Positions 44,492 to 53,669 are shown, counted from the first letter of the stretch. The stretch is 64,000 bases of DNA from Blautia schinkii DSM 10518 (GCA_000702025.1 JNKJ01000008.1:220831-284830); one strand, 5' to 3'. Notes: generated from the sequence alone by a model not told the origin. Numbers and translations are program-made.

Positions 44492-45118
44492 CTACAGACA
44501 GATTGCCAGAATCGTATGCTTGATCAGTTCGTTCCGGGAAAGGTCAGGATACCGCTCATCCGGCACAAATTTGATACCGCTCTCAAGAGATTCCTTATGG
44601 TCGTTCATGGAATCAAGCCGCTCCAGAAACGGCTTTAGGTCCTTAAAAATTTTCACAGTCACCTTATATCCGTTTTTGCGTATGATCTTCTGCGCCTCTG
44701 AGGCCATGAAGTCCGCGTCAATCTTTGGGTCGCTGCTGTAGCCGGCCACCGTGTTGCCGCAGATGGCAAAAGCGTCAATATACGCACTTTTTTCATAAAA
44801 GGTCATATACATTTCATAGGACATCACAAGACTGCCCTCGTGGGCGTGGATATCCTTATATAATTTCTCATCCATAGGCTTGCGCATCAGGATCATAATC
44901 AGCCCCACCAGGGATTTGCACGCCGGCAGACAGCCCACCACCGTGACAACGGTCCATATGGTCATACGGGTCTTAAAATAAATCCAGGCGCTGAAAAAGA
45001 TTAAAAGAGGCACGGCAAAAAGTGTTCCCGTGATGATCAGCCTCCGCTTTTTTTCATTGGCAAAATAGCCGAAATCTCCCTTTTGGATTTTCTTCTTTTT
45101 CTTTTTTGAATCGCTCAT
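44492..45118 (-). CDS. Membrane protein of unknown function (208 residues)
   Basis: I do not recognise the family. The N-terminus is strongly basic (KKKKKKIQKGDF), followed by two close membrane helices (IITGTLFAVPLLIFFSAWIY and WTVVTVVGCLPACKSLVGLI). A cytoplasmic alpha/beta domain ends in a helical stretch. A good ribosome binding site (AAAGGAG) precedes the ATG. It lies just upstream of the pseudouridine synthase in the same direction and may be co-transcribed with rluD-type, lepB and recU. Confidence 0.75.
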   Translation of the reverse strand: MSDSKKKKKKIQKGDFGYFANEKKRRLIITGTLFAVPLLIFFSAWIYFKTRMTIWTVVTVVGCLPACKSLVGLIMILMRKPMDEKLYKDIHAHEGSLVMSYEMYMTFYEKSAYIDAFAICGNTVAGYSSDPKIDADFMASEAQKIIRKNGYKVTVKIFKDLKPFLERLDSMNDHKESLESGIKFVPDERYPDLSRNELIKHTILAICL

Positions 45119-45216
45119 TTAAAACTCCTTTTAATTTGTGCCTTTTATGTTATGTCTTTATGAACTTTTTGTATATTTATAGCCATGATTCTCACAGAAT
45201 ACTGTCTGATCGATCG

Positions 45217-47112
45217 TCATGCCTTTTTCTTCTTATGCACATTACGTATTGTTTTCTTTTTACCCTGGGGCTGCCTGTCTTGGTTATTCTTGCCTTGATT
45301 AACTTTGCCTTGGGCATTTGTATCCGGTCTTAACAGACATGTTTTCGACCAGCCCACAAGGTCCATCCGTCCGGCAAGCTTAAGCCCTTCCAGCACCAGC
45401 TCTCGGCTGGCAGGGTTCTTATACTGCATGAGTGCACGCTGGATAGCCTTTTCATGAGGATTCCTGGGCACATATACCTTCTCTCCGGTGAGAGGATGAA
45501 TGCCTGTATAATACATGCAAGTGGAAAGCGTGGAGGGCGTAGGATAAAAATCCTGTACCTGTTCCGGGGTAAAACCCAAATCCCGTACATACTCGGCCAG
45601 CTTCACTGCCTCCTTCATGGTACAGCCCGGATGTGACGACATGAAATAAGGCAAAGCGTACTGATTCTTTCCCGTACGTTTATTCGCCCGCTCATACTCC
45701 TTAAGGAACTGCTCATATACCTGATGGGAAGGCTTTCCCATATATTTCAATACCTGGTCCGACACATGCTCGGGCGCTACCCGAAGCTGCCCGCTTACAT
45801 GATGCTCAACAAGCTCATTGAGAAAGGTCCGGTCCGGGTCTGCCAGCACATAGTCAAACCGCACGCCGGAACGGATAAACACCTTTTTCACCCTTGGCAG
45901 TGCACGCAGACTGCGCAGAAGTGCCACATAATCGCTGTGGTCTGCTTTCAGATTCTTACACGGCCCAGGGAAAAGACATTGCTTGTCCCTGCACACGCCC
46001 TTGGTGAGCTGCTTCTCACAGGAAGGTGCACGGAAGTCAGCGGTAGGACCACCCACATCGTGAATATAGCCCTTAAACTCCGGGTCCTCCGTCATTCTCT
46101 CCGCCTCTTTTAACAGAGATTTATGACTCCTTGTCTGAAGGATGCGCCCCTGATGAAAGGTAAGGGCACAGAAACTGCAGCCGCCAAAGCAGCCCCGGTT
46201 GCTGGTGAGGCTGAATTTCACCTCCTCAAGTGCCGGAATGCCGCCCTTACTCTCGTACATGGGATGATACCTGCCTGTATAGGGAAATCCATAGATTTCA
46301 TCCATCTCTTCCTCACTGAGAGGCAGAGCCGGCGGATTCTGTATCACATACCCCTTGCCGCCGTAGCTCTCTGCGAGGGGCCTTGCGGTAAAGGGATCCG
46401 TATTCTGATATTGGATGGCAAAGCTCTGTGCATACGCGGCTTTATCCTCTTTCACCACATCGCTCTCAGGAAGTACAAGCGGCTCGTACACACGTGATAA
46501 ATCCCGGCTCTTATACACGGTCCCTGCAATATAGGTAAGCTCCTCCACCGGAATTCCGGCACTCAAAGCCTCCACAATCTCAAGGATGGAATGCTCCCCC
46601 ATACCATAGGAAATAAGGTCCGCGCCCGAATCCAGGAGCACACTGTTTTTGACCTTGTTATCCCAGTAGTCATAATGAGAGAGACGGCGCAGACTGGCTT
46701 CAATCCCACCAAGGATAATCGGGGTTTTCTTATAGGTCTGGCGGATGAGATTGCTGTAGACGATCACCGCTCTGTCAGGACGGAGCCCCATCTCTCCTCC
46801 CGGAGAATAGGCGTCCTTCTGGCGGTGCTTTTTGGAAACAGTGTAATGGTTTACCATGGAATCCATATTTCCGGCACTCACAAGAAAACCCAGGCGCGGT
46901 TCCCCGAACACCTGGATACTCTCCTTCCTGCGCCAGTCCGGCTGGGGAATCATCCCTACCCGGTATCCCCTGCTTTCTAAAAGCCGGCCGATGATAGCCG
47001 TACCAAAAGAGGGATGGTCCACGTAGGCATCGCCGCTCACATAAGCGAAATCAACCTGGTCCCATCCTCTTGCTTTCATATCTTCTTTCGTCACTGGTAA
47101 AAATTCATGCAT
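45217..47112 (-). CDS. YgiQ-family radical SAM protein
   Basis: This 631-residue protein matches the YgiQ family. The N-terminal domain shows FAYVSGDAYVDHPSFGTAII and the radical SAM cluster motif is NRGCFGGCSFCALTFHQGR. The C-terminal domain has YALPYFMSSHPGCTMK and EQVQDFYPTPSTLSTCMYYT. A Lys/Gln-rich tail ends it. The reaction of YgiQ is unknown. It starts one base after the stop of the HAD gene, whose end provides the GAGGAA ribosome binding site, so the two are coupled. Confidence 0.93.
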   Translation of the reverse strand: MHEFLPVTKEDMKARGWDQVDFAYVSGDAYVDHPSFGTAIIGRLLESRGYRVGMIPQPDWRRKESIQVFGEPRLGFLVSAGNMDSMVNHYTVSKKHRQKDAYSPGGEMGLRPDRAVIVYSNLIRQTYKKTPIILGGIEASLRRLSHYDYWDNKVKNSVLLDSGADLISYGMGEHSILEIVEALSAGIPVEELTYIAGTVYKSRDLSRVYEPLVLPESDVVKEDKAAYAQSFAIQYQNTDPFTARPLAESYGGKGYVIQNPPALPLSEEEMDEIYGFPYTGRYHPMYESKGGIPALEEVKFSLTSNRGCFGGCSFCALTFHQGRILQTRSHKSLLKEAERMTEDPEFKGYIHDVGGPTADFRAPSCEKQLTKGVCRDKQCLFPGPCKNLKADHSDYVALLRSLRALPRVKKVFIRSGVRFDYVLADPDRTFLNELVEHHVSGQLRVAPEHVSDQVLKYMGKPSHQVYEQFLKEYERANKRTGKNQYALPYFMSSHPGCTMKEAVKLAEYVRDLGFTPEQVQDFYPTPSTLSTCMYYTGIHPLTGEKVYVPRNPHEKAIQRALMQYKNPASRELVLEGLKLAGRMDLVGWSKTCLLRPDTNAQGKVNQGKNNQDRQPQGKKKTIRNVHKKKKA

Positions 47113-47778
47113 TTATATTTCCTCATAGGTGCTATTCATTACCTGCTCATAGGAGTCAATGTAATAATCCGCACATGCTCTTTTCTCTTCCTCCTGGGGA
47201 ATGCTGTAGGTATCATGCACCGCGCATACCTCCATGCCTGCGGCTTTACCCGCCTGGATTCCTGCCACAATATCCTCAAACACCAGGCACTGCTTGGGCA
47301 GCACGTTCAAACGTCTGGCGGCCTCCAGATATACATCCGGGGCAGGCTTCCCCTTATTTACCTCGCATGCAGTGATAATATTGTCAAAATATCCACGGAT
47401 ACCGTGACTCTTAAGCACCGCATCGATCAGCCCGTAAGCATTGCTTGAGGCTACCGCTATAGAAAATCCTCTCTCCTTAAGAAAAGGAAGGAATTCCTCC
47501 ACACCCGGTTTAAGAGGCACATCATAGCAGTATTTATCCATGGCCATTTCCTGCCAGGTACTCTTAATTTCTTCAATACTTGAGGGAATCCCAAAGCGCT
47601 CCTTAAAGTAAACAGCAACCTCAGTAAAGCCCATCCCCTCCACAATCCCCTGCAGCTCCCCGGGCACATCAAAGCCGTACAAGCCAAGGTAATCAATATC
47701 AATCTGTGACCACACCCACATAGAATCCACCAGGGTGCCGTCGAGGTCAAATATCACTGCCCTCTTATCAATCAGCAT
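47113..47778 (-). CDS. HAD-superfamily phosphatase, beta-phosphoglucomutase-like
   Basis: This 221-residue HAD protein has motif I AVIFDLDGTLVDSMWVW, a helical cap, motif II SIAVASSNAYGLI, and motif III/IV KGKPAPDVYLEAA and LVFEDIVAGIQAGKAAGM. It resembles beta-phosphoglucomutase/GPH-type subfamily IA phosphatases. Its substrate is unknown. It lies between the alarmone synthetase and ygiQ in one direction with short gaps. Confidence 0.9.
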   Translation of the reverse strand: MLIDKRAVIFDLDGTLVDSMWVWSQIDIDYLGLYGFDVPGELQGIVEGMGFTEVAVYFKERFGIPSSIEEIKSTWQEMAMDKYCYDVPLKPGVEEFLPFLKERGFSIAVASSNAYGLIDAVLKSHGIRGYFDNIITACEVNKGKPAPDVYLEAARRLNVLPKQCLVFEDIVAGIQAGKAAGMEVCAVHDTYSIPQEEEKRACADYYIDSYEQVMNSTYEEI

Positions 47779-47793
47779 ATGTAGATACCTCTG

Positions 47794-48606
47794 TCATATA
47801 GTATGATAGACAGCCTGGGCACGGTAGCCCTCGGCAATAATGTCAAGCTGTCTGTGGAAACGCTCCAATTGCTTCAAATCCTTGGCCTGGAACACACGCA
47901 GGAACTCATCCTGTATCTTCATCACCTCGCGCTTATTGGAAAGCTTATAGAGGTTCTCGATATTATTGAGAATATCCTTCACCAGATTCGACTGCATCTG
48001 TGAGGAATTCTGAGCATCCATGATCTCATTACGCACGGAGGACATCTCATGGTCCAGAGAAATGATCGCGTCGGCCGCCTTGCTCAGACGCTCGGTCACA
48101 TGAACCGGCATATCGCCCTTGTACTTATACTGAAGGGAATGCTCGATGGTAGCCCAGAAATTCATGGCCATGGTCCGTATCTGAATCTCCACCTGCAGCT
48201 TCCTGGGTCCCTCCAGTGTCTCCACGGTATAATATATGATCAGGTGATAACTGCGGTAACCACTCTGCTTAATATGCTTCAGATAATTCTTCTCACTCTT
48301 GACAATCATATCCGCGCGCTTCTGGATGATAGCAGCTACGGTATCTATATCTTCCTCAAACTGGCAGATAATACGGAGGCCGGCAATGTCCTCGACCTCT
48401 TCCTCCATCCGCTCCATGGGAATCTGCTTGCGCTGCATTTTCTCAAGGATACTGGAGACGCTCTTTACACGGCCGCTCACCTGCTCAATCGGGGAATACA
48501 AATCATTCTGTTTATGTTCATTGATAATATGTTCAAATTTGACAATCAGCTCTCTGACTGCCAGCTCGTAGGGGCATAAGATGCTTCTCCACAACTGTAT
48601 TTCCAT
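47794..48606 (-). CDS. Small alarmone synthetase (RelQ/YjbM-like GTP pyrophosphokinase)
   Basis: This 270-residue single-domain synthetase makes (p)ppGpp without a hydrolase or regulatory domain. Motifs include RVKSVSSILEKMQRKQI, IAGLRIICQFEEDIDTV, KQSGYRSYHLIIYY and VEIQIRTMAMNFWATIEHSL, all typical of the RelA_SpoT synthetase fold. The C-terminal helices match the RelQ type. Start follows AAGGAGCGATCAGA. It heads the group relQ-HAD-ygiQ. Confidence 0.92.
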   Translation of the reverse strand: MEIQLWRSILCPYELAVRELIVKFEHIINEHKQNDLYSPIEQVSGRVKSVSSILEKMQRKQIPMERMEEEVEDIAGLRIICQFEEDIDTVAAIIQKRADMIVKSEKNYLKHIKQSGYRSYHLIIYYTVETLEGPRKLQVEIQIRTMAMNFWATIEHSLQYKYKGDMPVHVTERLSKAADAIISLDHEMSSVRNEIMDAQNSSQMQSNLVKDILNNIENLYKLSNKREVMKIQDEFLRVFQAKDLKQLERFHRQLDIIAEGYRAQAVYHTI

Positions 48607-48670
48607 TCTGATCGCTCCTTATATTTCCATACATTTTACTATTATAACATACATTCCGGAAAATTTCTCG

Positions 48671-49483
48671 TCAATATGCGTACTTTCTTATATTTTTCTG
48701 GACCGCGCGGAGCACCCAGTAAGGGTTAACGCTTAGTTCCTCATAATTCGGTGTTTTCAGGTAAATGCCAAAATGCAGATGCACAGGAAACTGCCCCTTA
48801 GTCCCCTCCGGTCCGTATCCGGTATTCCCCATATACCCTAAAATATCCCCGGCCTTCACTTCCTCCCCAATCCGGAAATCCTTCTCATACCCGGAGAGAT
48901 GGGCATAATAAAAATATCCCCCGTGAGGAGCACGAATCCCAATCCGATACCCGCCAAGCGGCAGCCACCCTTTCTTCTCCACCACGCCGTCCGTAACACT
49001 CAGGACAGGATAATACCCGGCCTCCTCTACCGTCCCAAAAAGATCCGTCCCCTCATGCGTCCGCTTCCCCCCATACTCCCTGGGTTCCCCGAAACTATCC
49101 TCAAAAGAAATATCCCCGCTCGGCACAGGAAAACACACAAGATCCGACCACACCGCCTCATAACAGCTCCGAAGCAGATAGTACGCTTCCTGCTTATACT
49201 TCAAATACGCTTCCCCATCCACAGACACCTCCGCCGGATAAAACCTCCCCCGCAGCATAGTCACGGTCAACACATCTGCAAAATCGCTGCCGCTGTCCGT
49301 GCGCGCCCCAATCTCCTCATAAATCTCCGTAGGCAAATGCTGTTCCCGAAACCCATCCCCCTCACAGCTATCCATCTTAAGGACCGAAGCCTGACTCCGC
49401 TCCACGATCAAAAGGCGCAGTGCTGTCACGCCCACCATAACAAAAAGCGCCGTCAAAAGCCACCTCTTCCAGTCCCCCCGCAT
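48671..49483 (-). CDS. M23-family metallopeptidase, membrane-anchored
   Basis: The 270-residue protein has one N-terminal membrane helix (WLLTALFVMVGVTALRLLIV), a linker region and a C-terminal peptidase M23/LytM domain with the zinc ligands in KRTHEGTDLFG and HLHFGIYLK. It should act on peptidoglycan peptides outside the cell or during sporulation. The start follows GGAGGTGCATCATC. Upstream lies the 1.1-kb gene-free region with the giant palindromes. Confidence 0.9.
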   Translation of the reverse strand: MRGDWKRWLLTALFVMVGVTALRLLIVERSQASVLKMDSCEGDGFREQHLPTEIYEEIGARTDSGSDFADVLTVTMLRGRFYPAEVSVDGEAYLKYKQEAYYLLRSCYEAVWSDLVCFPVPSGDISFEDSFGEPREYGGKRTHEGTDLFGTVEEAGYYPVLSVTDGVVEKKGWLPLGGYRIGIRAPHGGYFYYAHLSGYEKDFRIGEEVKAGDILGYMGNTGYGPEGTKGQFPVHLHFGIYLKTPNYEELSVNPYWVLRAVQKNIRKYAY

Positions 49484-49557
49484 GATGATGCACCTCCATA
49501 TCCTATATAGTGTATGAAGGTGTGGAGGTGGTTAGAACTATTTTTTTTAATAAGGAC

Positions 49558-49839
49558 GCTTTGGTCAGTGCAGGGGGGACGGGCAGGGGATTGGAGGATG
49601 GGGGCAGACCGCTGTGCATGGAAAGACTAAGCAGCTGAAACGTCCTGTTTTGTCGGAGCGGTCGCAAACTCGCAAAATTCTCTGATGAGAATTTTGCTCA
49701 GACAGTGCTCCCTTGATTTTGTGCCTGTAGCACAAAATCACCTCGGCACAGGCCGTCTCACCTGCTAAGTCTTTCCAATTGCTCGCTCTAAGCCCCCATC
49801 CTCCAATCCCCTGCCCGTCCCCCCTGCACTGACCAAAGC
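49558..49839. repeat. Giant palindromic element 1 (perfect 48-bp arms, nested stems)
   Basis: The left arm 49558-49605 and right arm 49792-49839 are exact inverted copies over 48 bases; each arm is G-rich on one strand. The 186-base interior folds further. GGAAAGACTAAGCAG (49620-49634) pairs with CTGCTAAGTCTTTCC (49762-49776) with one mismatch. GCAAAATTCTC/GAGAATTTTGC (49672-49697) is a perfect 11-bp hairpin with a TGAT loop. TGATTTTGTGC/GCACAAAATCA (49714-49740) is another with a CTGTA loop. GGAGC (49655) can pair with GCTCC (49707). No ORF of note and no flanking duplication is visible. It could be a structured RNA, an invertible segment or a non-autonomous mobile element. The structure is certain; its function is unknown. 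Confidence 0.9.
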
Positions 49840-50294
49840 TGACTTCTCAAGGCACTACCACCACCCCGTAACGTTGTCGAAAAAAATATAGCGACATTCC
49901 GGCTTTAACGCTGTCCCTACCGATAAATATTCCCCAAATAACATCTTCCCACCGGGAATTCACTCGTCAAAAACTCACAGCAGTTGCCAACTAGATATGC
50001 AAGCATTTCCCCTTGGCTCGCTGGTTCTTGACATACTTAGTTGGAATGGCTATTTTTTCTGAAAAAACAAACAAAAATATGGCTTAAATATGGTATATTT
50101 AGAAAAGACTTTTTTACCAAATCAACTCAGTAAAGCAAGAATCGGCACGTTGCTGCCGGCAATAAATATCCCCGAGCACAAACCACACTGATATTCTGCG
50201 ACACCCGTTTCCTATCGAGAAATGAAGAAAGATATCTCTGAGGTAAATCTACATACCGCGACAGCCTGCAAATTGGGGTCGGAACGTAGTGGCA
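49840..50294. other. Gene-free stretch between the giant palindromes
   Basis: No coding frame is convincing here. A smaller hairpin is present: CCAACTA (49987-49993) with TAGTTGG (50038-50044), plus inner TATG/CATA and AAG/CTT pairs. Short motifs recur: GCGACA near 49891, 50198 and 50257, and ATAAATAT followed by CCCC near 49924 and 50162. AT-rich stretches around 50050-50115 could hold promoters. The repeated motifs suggest decayed copies of a repeat or parts of one large structured RNA. Confidence 0.5.
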
Positions 50295-50515
50295 GGGGCG
50301 GGGGAGGGAGTTTATGTGGGGCGGCGGCAGAAGCTGTGCGTGTCGGGCAGATTTGCGGAAAGCGAGCCTGAAAATCCTGTGGTTACGGAGACTTGGACGC
50401 GAAGGCTCTTCCTGAGCGTCCTAGTCGCAGTTACCACATAGTTGAAGGGGAGCGGGCATCTGCCTGACACGCACTGCTTCTGCCGCCGCCCCACATAAAC
50501 TCCCTCCCACGCCCC
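50295..50515. repeat. Giant palindromic element 2 (58-bp arms, three mismatches)
   Basis: Arms 50295-50352 and 50458-50515 are inverted copies over 58 bases with three mismatches, including the shared core GGAGGGAGTTTATGTGGGGC. The 105-base interior contains TGTGGTTAC (50378) facing GTTACCACA (50430) with one mismatch, and GGACGC (50395-50400) with GCGTCC (50416-50421) inside it. It does not share sequence with element 1 but has the same plan: long G-rich arms with branched interior. An open frame across it is most likely an artefact of the GC-rich arms. Confidence 0.88.
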
Positions 50516-50551
50516 GTTCAACAACCTTCCGGGGGACCCCAAAAACCTCAT

Positions 50552-50582
50552 AAAAAAATACCCCAGCAACTATTTGCCAGGG
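50552..50582 (-). terminator. Terminator after pepD
   Basis: On the minus strand CCCTGGCAA pairs with TTGCTGGGG over 9 bp including two G-U pairs, around an ATAG loop, followed by TATTTTTTTA. It lies 16 bases past the pepD stop and separates it from palindromic element 2. Confidence 0.85.
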
Positions 50583-50597
50583 CACTTTTCATCCTTG

Positions 50598-52049
50598 TCA
50601 ATTCTTCAAACTTTCCAAAACCTTAATCAAATACTTCCAAACCCTCTCCGTAGAAGCAACATCCAACACCTCCTCCGAAGTATGGATATCCTTCATATTC
50701 GGCCCCAGTGACACGCAGTCAAGCCCTTCCATCTTTTTATAGAACAGCCCGCATTCCAGCCCCGCATGAATCGCAACTACCTGAGGCTTCTCGCCGTACA
50801 TCTGCTCGTACACTTCCACCATCTTATCACGAAGCGGAGAATCCTTACGGTACTCCCATGCCGGGTAAGCACCCTTTACATCGTATTCGCCGCCCAGGAA
50901 TTCCGTAAGATACTCAATCTTATCCGAAAGCGCATCCCTTGCAGCCTCAACAGAGCTTCGCACCCCAGAGCTTGCCAGGAGTTCATCCTCCTCAAGCTTC
51001 AAAATACCGATATTTGAGGAGGTTTCCACCAGACCCTCGATGGTTCCGCTCATTTTCTGCACGCCGAAAGGTACATTCATGAGATAGAACAGCACTTTTT
51101 CCCTACTGGTAGGATGAAGCACTCGATCCGCACATGCGCCCTGATCGGTAACGATGATTGTAATGTTTTCGTCCGAATTAATATACTCATCTCGCAGCTT
51201 CTGCTGAATCTTCGCAGCATACGTCTTTACACTTTCTGTCTCATCTTTTTCCACCATGAGTGTAGCCACGGATTCCCTGGTAATTACATTATCCTTATTA
51301 CCGCCCTCCAAGGAAAGGATTTCGTAGGCGGCATGTTTTTTCAGTCCATAGAGGAATCTACCCATAAGAATATTGGCGTTGGCACGTTTTTTGTCAATTT
51401 CAGCACCGGAATGACCGCCCATAAGGCCGCAGACCTTTACTTCGAGCTTCTCGCCTTCTGCCTCCACACGCTGGACCGGGATATGGCTTGTACCGGACAG
51501 ACCGCCGGCGCAGCTTATCCAAAGGCTTCCTTCTTCCTCGGAATCTAAGTTAATGAATCTTCTGCCCTTGAGCACGCTGCAGTCAATGCCCTCAGCGCCT
51601 AAAAGACCAATTTCCTCATCCACTGTAATTACAACCTCCAGAGCCGGGTGTGCGATTTCCGTGCTCTCAAGGAGTGCCAGACCGTAAGCTACAGCAATGC
51701 CGTCATCCCCGCCTAAGGTCGTGCCGTTTGCAGTGACATAACCGTCTTTTACGGAAATGTTCAGTCCGTCCTTTGTGAAATCATGCTCCACATCCGGACG
51801 TTTCTCACACACCATATCCATATGCCCCTGAAGAATCACACCAGGCGCATTCTCATATCCTGCTGTGGCTGGTTTATAAATGATCACATTATCCATCTCG
51901 TCCTGTACATAGGAAAGAGAATGGTCCTTTGCAAACTGTACAAGGTAATCGCTGATCTGCTTTGTATTGCCAGAACCGTGGGGGATTCTGCATATTTCCT
52001 CGAAATAGTGGAATACTCTTTTCGGTTCACAATTTTCTAATACTGCCAT
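50598..52049 (-). CDS. pepD: Aminoacyl-histidine dipeptidase PepD (M20 family)
   Basis: This 483-residue M20C metallodipeptidase shows RIPHGSGNTKQISDYLV, the zinc motif VILQGHMDMVCEKRPD, GTTLGGDDGIAVAYGLAL, VITVDEEIGLLGAEG and late IHAGLECGLFYKK. It cleaves Xaa-His and other unspecific dipeptides in the cytoplasm. ATG 52049 has GGAGGTGTAAAT upstream. It is divergent from ylbJ with an 81-base gap and has its own terminator. Confidence 0.95.
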   Translation of the reverse strand: MAVLENCEPKRVFHYFEEICRIPHGSGNTKQISDYLVQFAKDHSLSYVQDEMDNVIIYKPATAGYENAPGVILQGHMDMVCEKRPDVEHDFTKDGLNISVKDGYVTANGTTLGGDDGIAVAYGLALLESTEIAHPALEVVITVDEEIGLLGAEGIDCSVLKGRRFINLDSEEEGSLWISCAGGLSGTSHIPVQRVEAEGEKLEVKVCGLMGGHSGAEIDKKRANANILMGRFLYGLKKHAAYEILSLEGGNKDNVITRESVATLMVEKDETESVKTYAAKIQQKLRDEYINSDENITIIVTDQGACADRVLHPTSREKVLFYLMNVPFGVQKMSGTIEGLVETSSNIGILKLEEDELLASSGVRSSVEAARDALSDKIEYLTEFLGGEYDVKGAYPAWEYRKDSPLRDKMVEVYEQMYGEKPQVVAIHAGLECGLFYKKMEGLDCVSLGPNMKDIHTSEEVLDVASTERVWKYLIKVLESLKN

Positions 52050-52130
52050 ATTTACACCTCCGGAAATTTGTTTGATAATCATTTATCTTCATTATACGCC
52101 ATATACTTAACAAAAAAACAATGGACGCAT

Positions 52131-53066
52131 ATGAAACGAAAATTAGTTGTCACAGGAGTGCTGCTGCTTCTCCTGTTCCTTCTTCGCTATCCCCAGGAAG
52201 CGCTGGCCGCCTCCCGTGAGGGCATGAAGCTGTGGCTGAATACTCTGATCCCAACCCTGCTTCCATTTCTTATTTTAACCGGATTTCTCCTACATACTGA
52301 TGGAATTGAAAAAATTCTTTCGCCGCTGTCCGTAGTCTGGAAAAAATTGCTCGGACTTTCGCCCCAGGGAGCGTATGCGTTCCTCTTAGGCATGCTCTGC
52401 GGTTATCCCATGGGAGCCAAGCTCTCTTCTGACTTATACCGCTGGGGAAAAATCGACCGCCGGGAAGCAGAATACCTGCTCACCTTCTGCAACAACGCAA
52501 GTCCGGCCTTTCTCACTACTTATCTGGCCCACGTATGCCTTGGTGACAAAGCGGACCTGAAACAGATCCTATTGATCCTCATACTCGCAGACCTGGTTTG
52601 TATGCTCTTTTTCCGTTTCGTGGTATATCATAACAGGACAGCCACGGACAAAGTGTGTGCTTCAAAAAAAGAGACACCCATAGCCAGCTCACCGGGAGCC
52701 ATCATAGATGTCTCTATTATGAACGGATTTGAAACAATTACACGCCTGGGCGGATATATTCTCCTCTTTTCACTCCTGGCGGCCTGTATCAATCATTACT
52801 GGCCGTTCGCGCCTCTGGGAAAATATCTGCTGCTGGGGACCACGGAAATCACCACCGGTCTCTACCAGCTCACACAGTCCGGCCTGCCTTTCAGGCTTCT
52901 GTATCTCTGCTCCATGTCCATGACCGCGTTCGGCGGCCTGTGCATCATGGCACAGACAAAAAGCGTCCTCGAAGGAAAGCTCTCAATTCTTCCCTACGCT
53001 GCCGCCAAATGCCTTAATGCTGCTGTCACAGCAGTCCTTGTATTAATTATCACCCAACTCGTCTAA
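52131..53066 (+). CDS. ylbJ: YlbJ-like sporulation integral membrane protein
   Basis: This 311-residue protein has seven or eight membrane helices and the nucleoside-recognition (Gate) fold of YlbJ (LWLNTLIPTLLPFLILTGFL, LLGMLCGYPMGAKLSSDLY, TFCNNASPAFLTTYL). In Bacillus, ylbJ is needed for spore formation and cortex. The start ATG 52131 lacks a strong ribosome binding site. Its 3' end overlaps the convergent coiled-coil gene by 24 bases. Position near coaD and rsmD is conserved in Firmicutes. Confidence 0.85.
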   Translation: MKRKLVVTGVLLLLLFLLRYPQEALAASREGMKLWLNTLIPTLLPFLILTGFLLHTDGIEKILSPLSVVWKKLLGLSPQGAYAFLLGMLCGYPMGAKLSSDLYRWGKIDRREAEYLLTFCNNASPAFLTTYLAHVCLGDKADLKQILLILILADLVCMLFFRFVVYHNRTATDKVCASKKETPIASSPGAIIDVSIMNGFETITRLGGYILLFSLLAACINHYWPFAPLGKYLLLGTTEITTGLYQLTQSGLPFRLLYLCSMSMTAFGGLCIMAQTKSVLEGKLSILPYAAAKCLNAAVTAVLVLIITQLV

Positions 53067-53669
53067 AAGAGCGTCGTCGTCATCCTCTTCCTCACCATGG
53101 TAGGTGCCGGAGATGGCTGCTGCCTGTGCTGTCTGCGGAGCAAGCTCCTGACGGTTCTGGTTGACCACCTCAAGACAGCTCTGCAGTGCTTCGATAAATG
53201 CTTTATACTTTCCGCCGGCATCCTCCAGCGTCTGATTGAGAACGGAACCGATATTTGCCATCATGTCGTCGGTATAAGTGATCGCACTGAGACGGATGCT
53301 GTTGGCGTCCTGAGTCGCGGAATCCAGAATCTCCTGCGCCTGCTTATTCGCCGCATTGATAGTCTCGTTAGCCTGTGCATAAGCCTTCTGCATGATCTCA
53401 TGCTGGGTCACCAGCTCCTGTGCTTTCGCCTGTGCATCGGCGATCAGACTGTCTGCCTTCGCCTGCGCATCCTCCAGGATAGCGTCCTTATTACTGATGA
53501 TCTTCTGATAGCGCTTGATTTCATCGGGAGTTTTCAGGCGGAGCTCGCGCAATAGTTCGTCAATTTCTTCTTTATTTACAACGATCTTCGTAGTAGAAAG
53601 CGGCTGGTATTTACAGCTGTCTACATACTCCTCAATTTCCTGAATAATCTGTTCAATTCTGCTGCTCAT
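53043..53669 (-). CDS. Coiled-coil protein of unknown function
   Basis: The 208-residue protein has a long coiled coil over about residues 45-140, with repeats of AQAKA ([19 protein letters not shown]). This resembles ATP synthase b-subunit or DivIVA-like tails, but no membrane helix is present. It ends in an acidic tail ([16 protein letters not shown]). Its start overlaps the coaD stop by four bases, so it belongs to the mgsA-rsmD-coaD operon. Homologues beside coaD in clostridia are usually annotated as ATPase or hypothetical; a role in cell division is only a guess. Confidence 0.75.
   Translation of the reverse strand: MSSRIEQIIQEIEEYVDSCKYQPLSTTKIVVNKEEIDELLRELRLKTPDEIKRYQKIISNKDAILEDAQAKADSLIADAQAKAQELVTQHEIMQKAYAQANETINAANKQAQEILDSATQDANSIRLSAITYTDDMMANIGSVLNQTLEDAGGKYKAFIEALQSCLEVVNQNRQELAPQTAQAAAISGTYHGEEEDDDDALLDELGDN

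Noticed and set aside
49558..50515. A retron or CRISPR explanation for the palindromes
   Set aside because: There is no reverse transcriptase, no cas gene and no regular repeat-spacer pattern in the window.
50312..50569. An 85-residue minus-strand frame across palindromic element 2
   Set aside because: It consists largely of translated GC-rich palindrome arms and has no homologue-like features; the palindrome explains the open frame.
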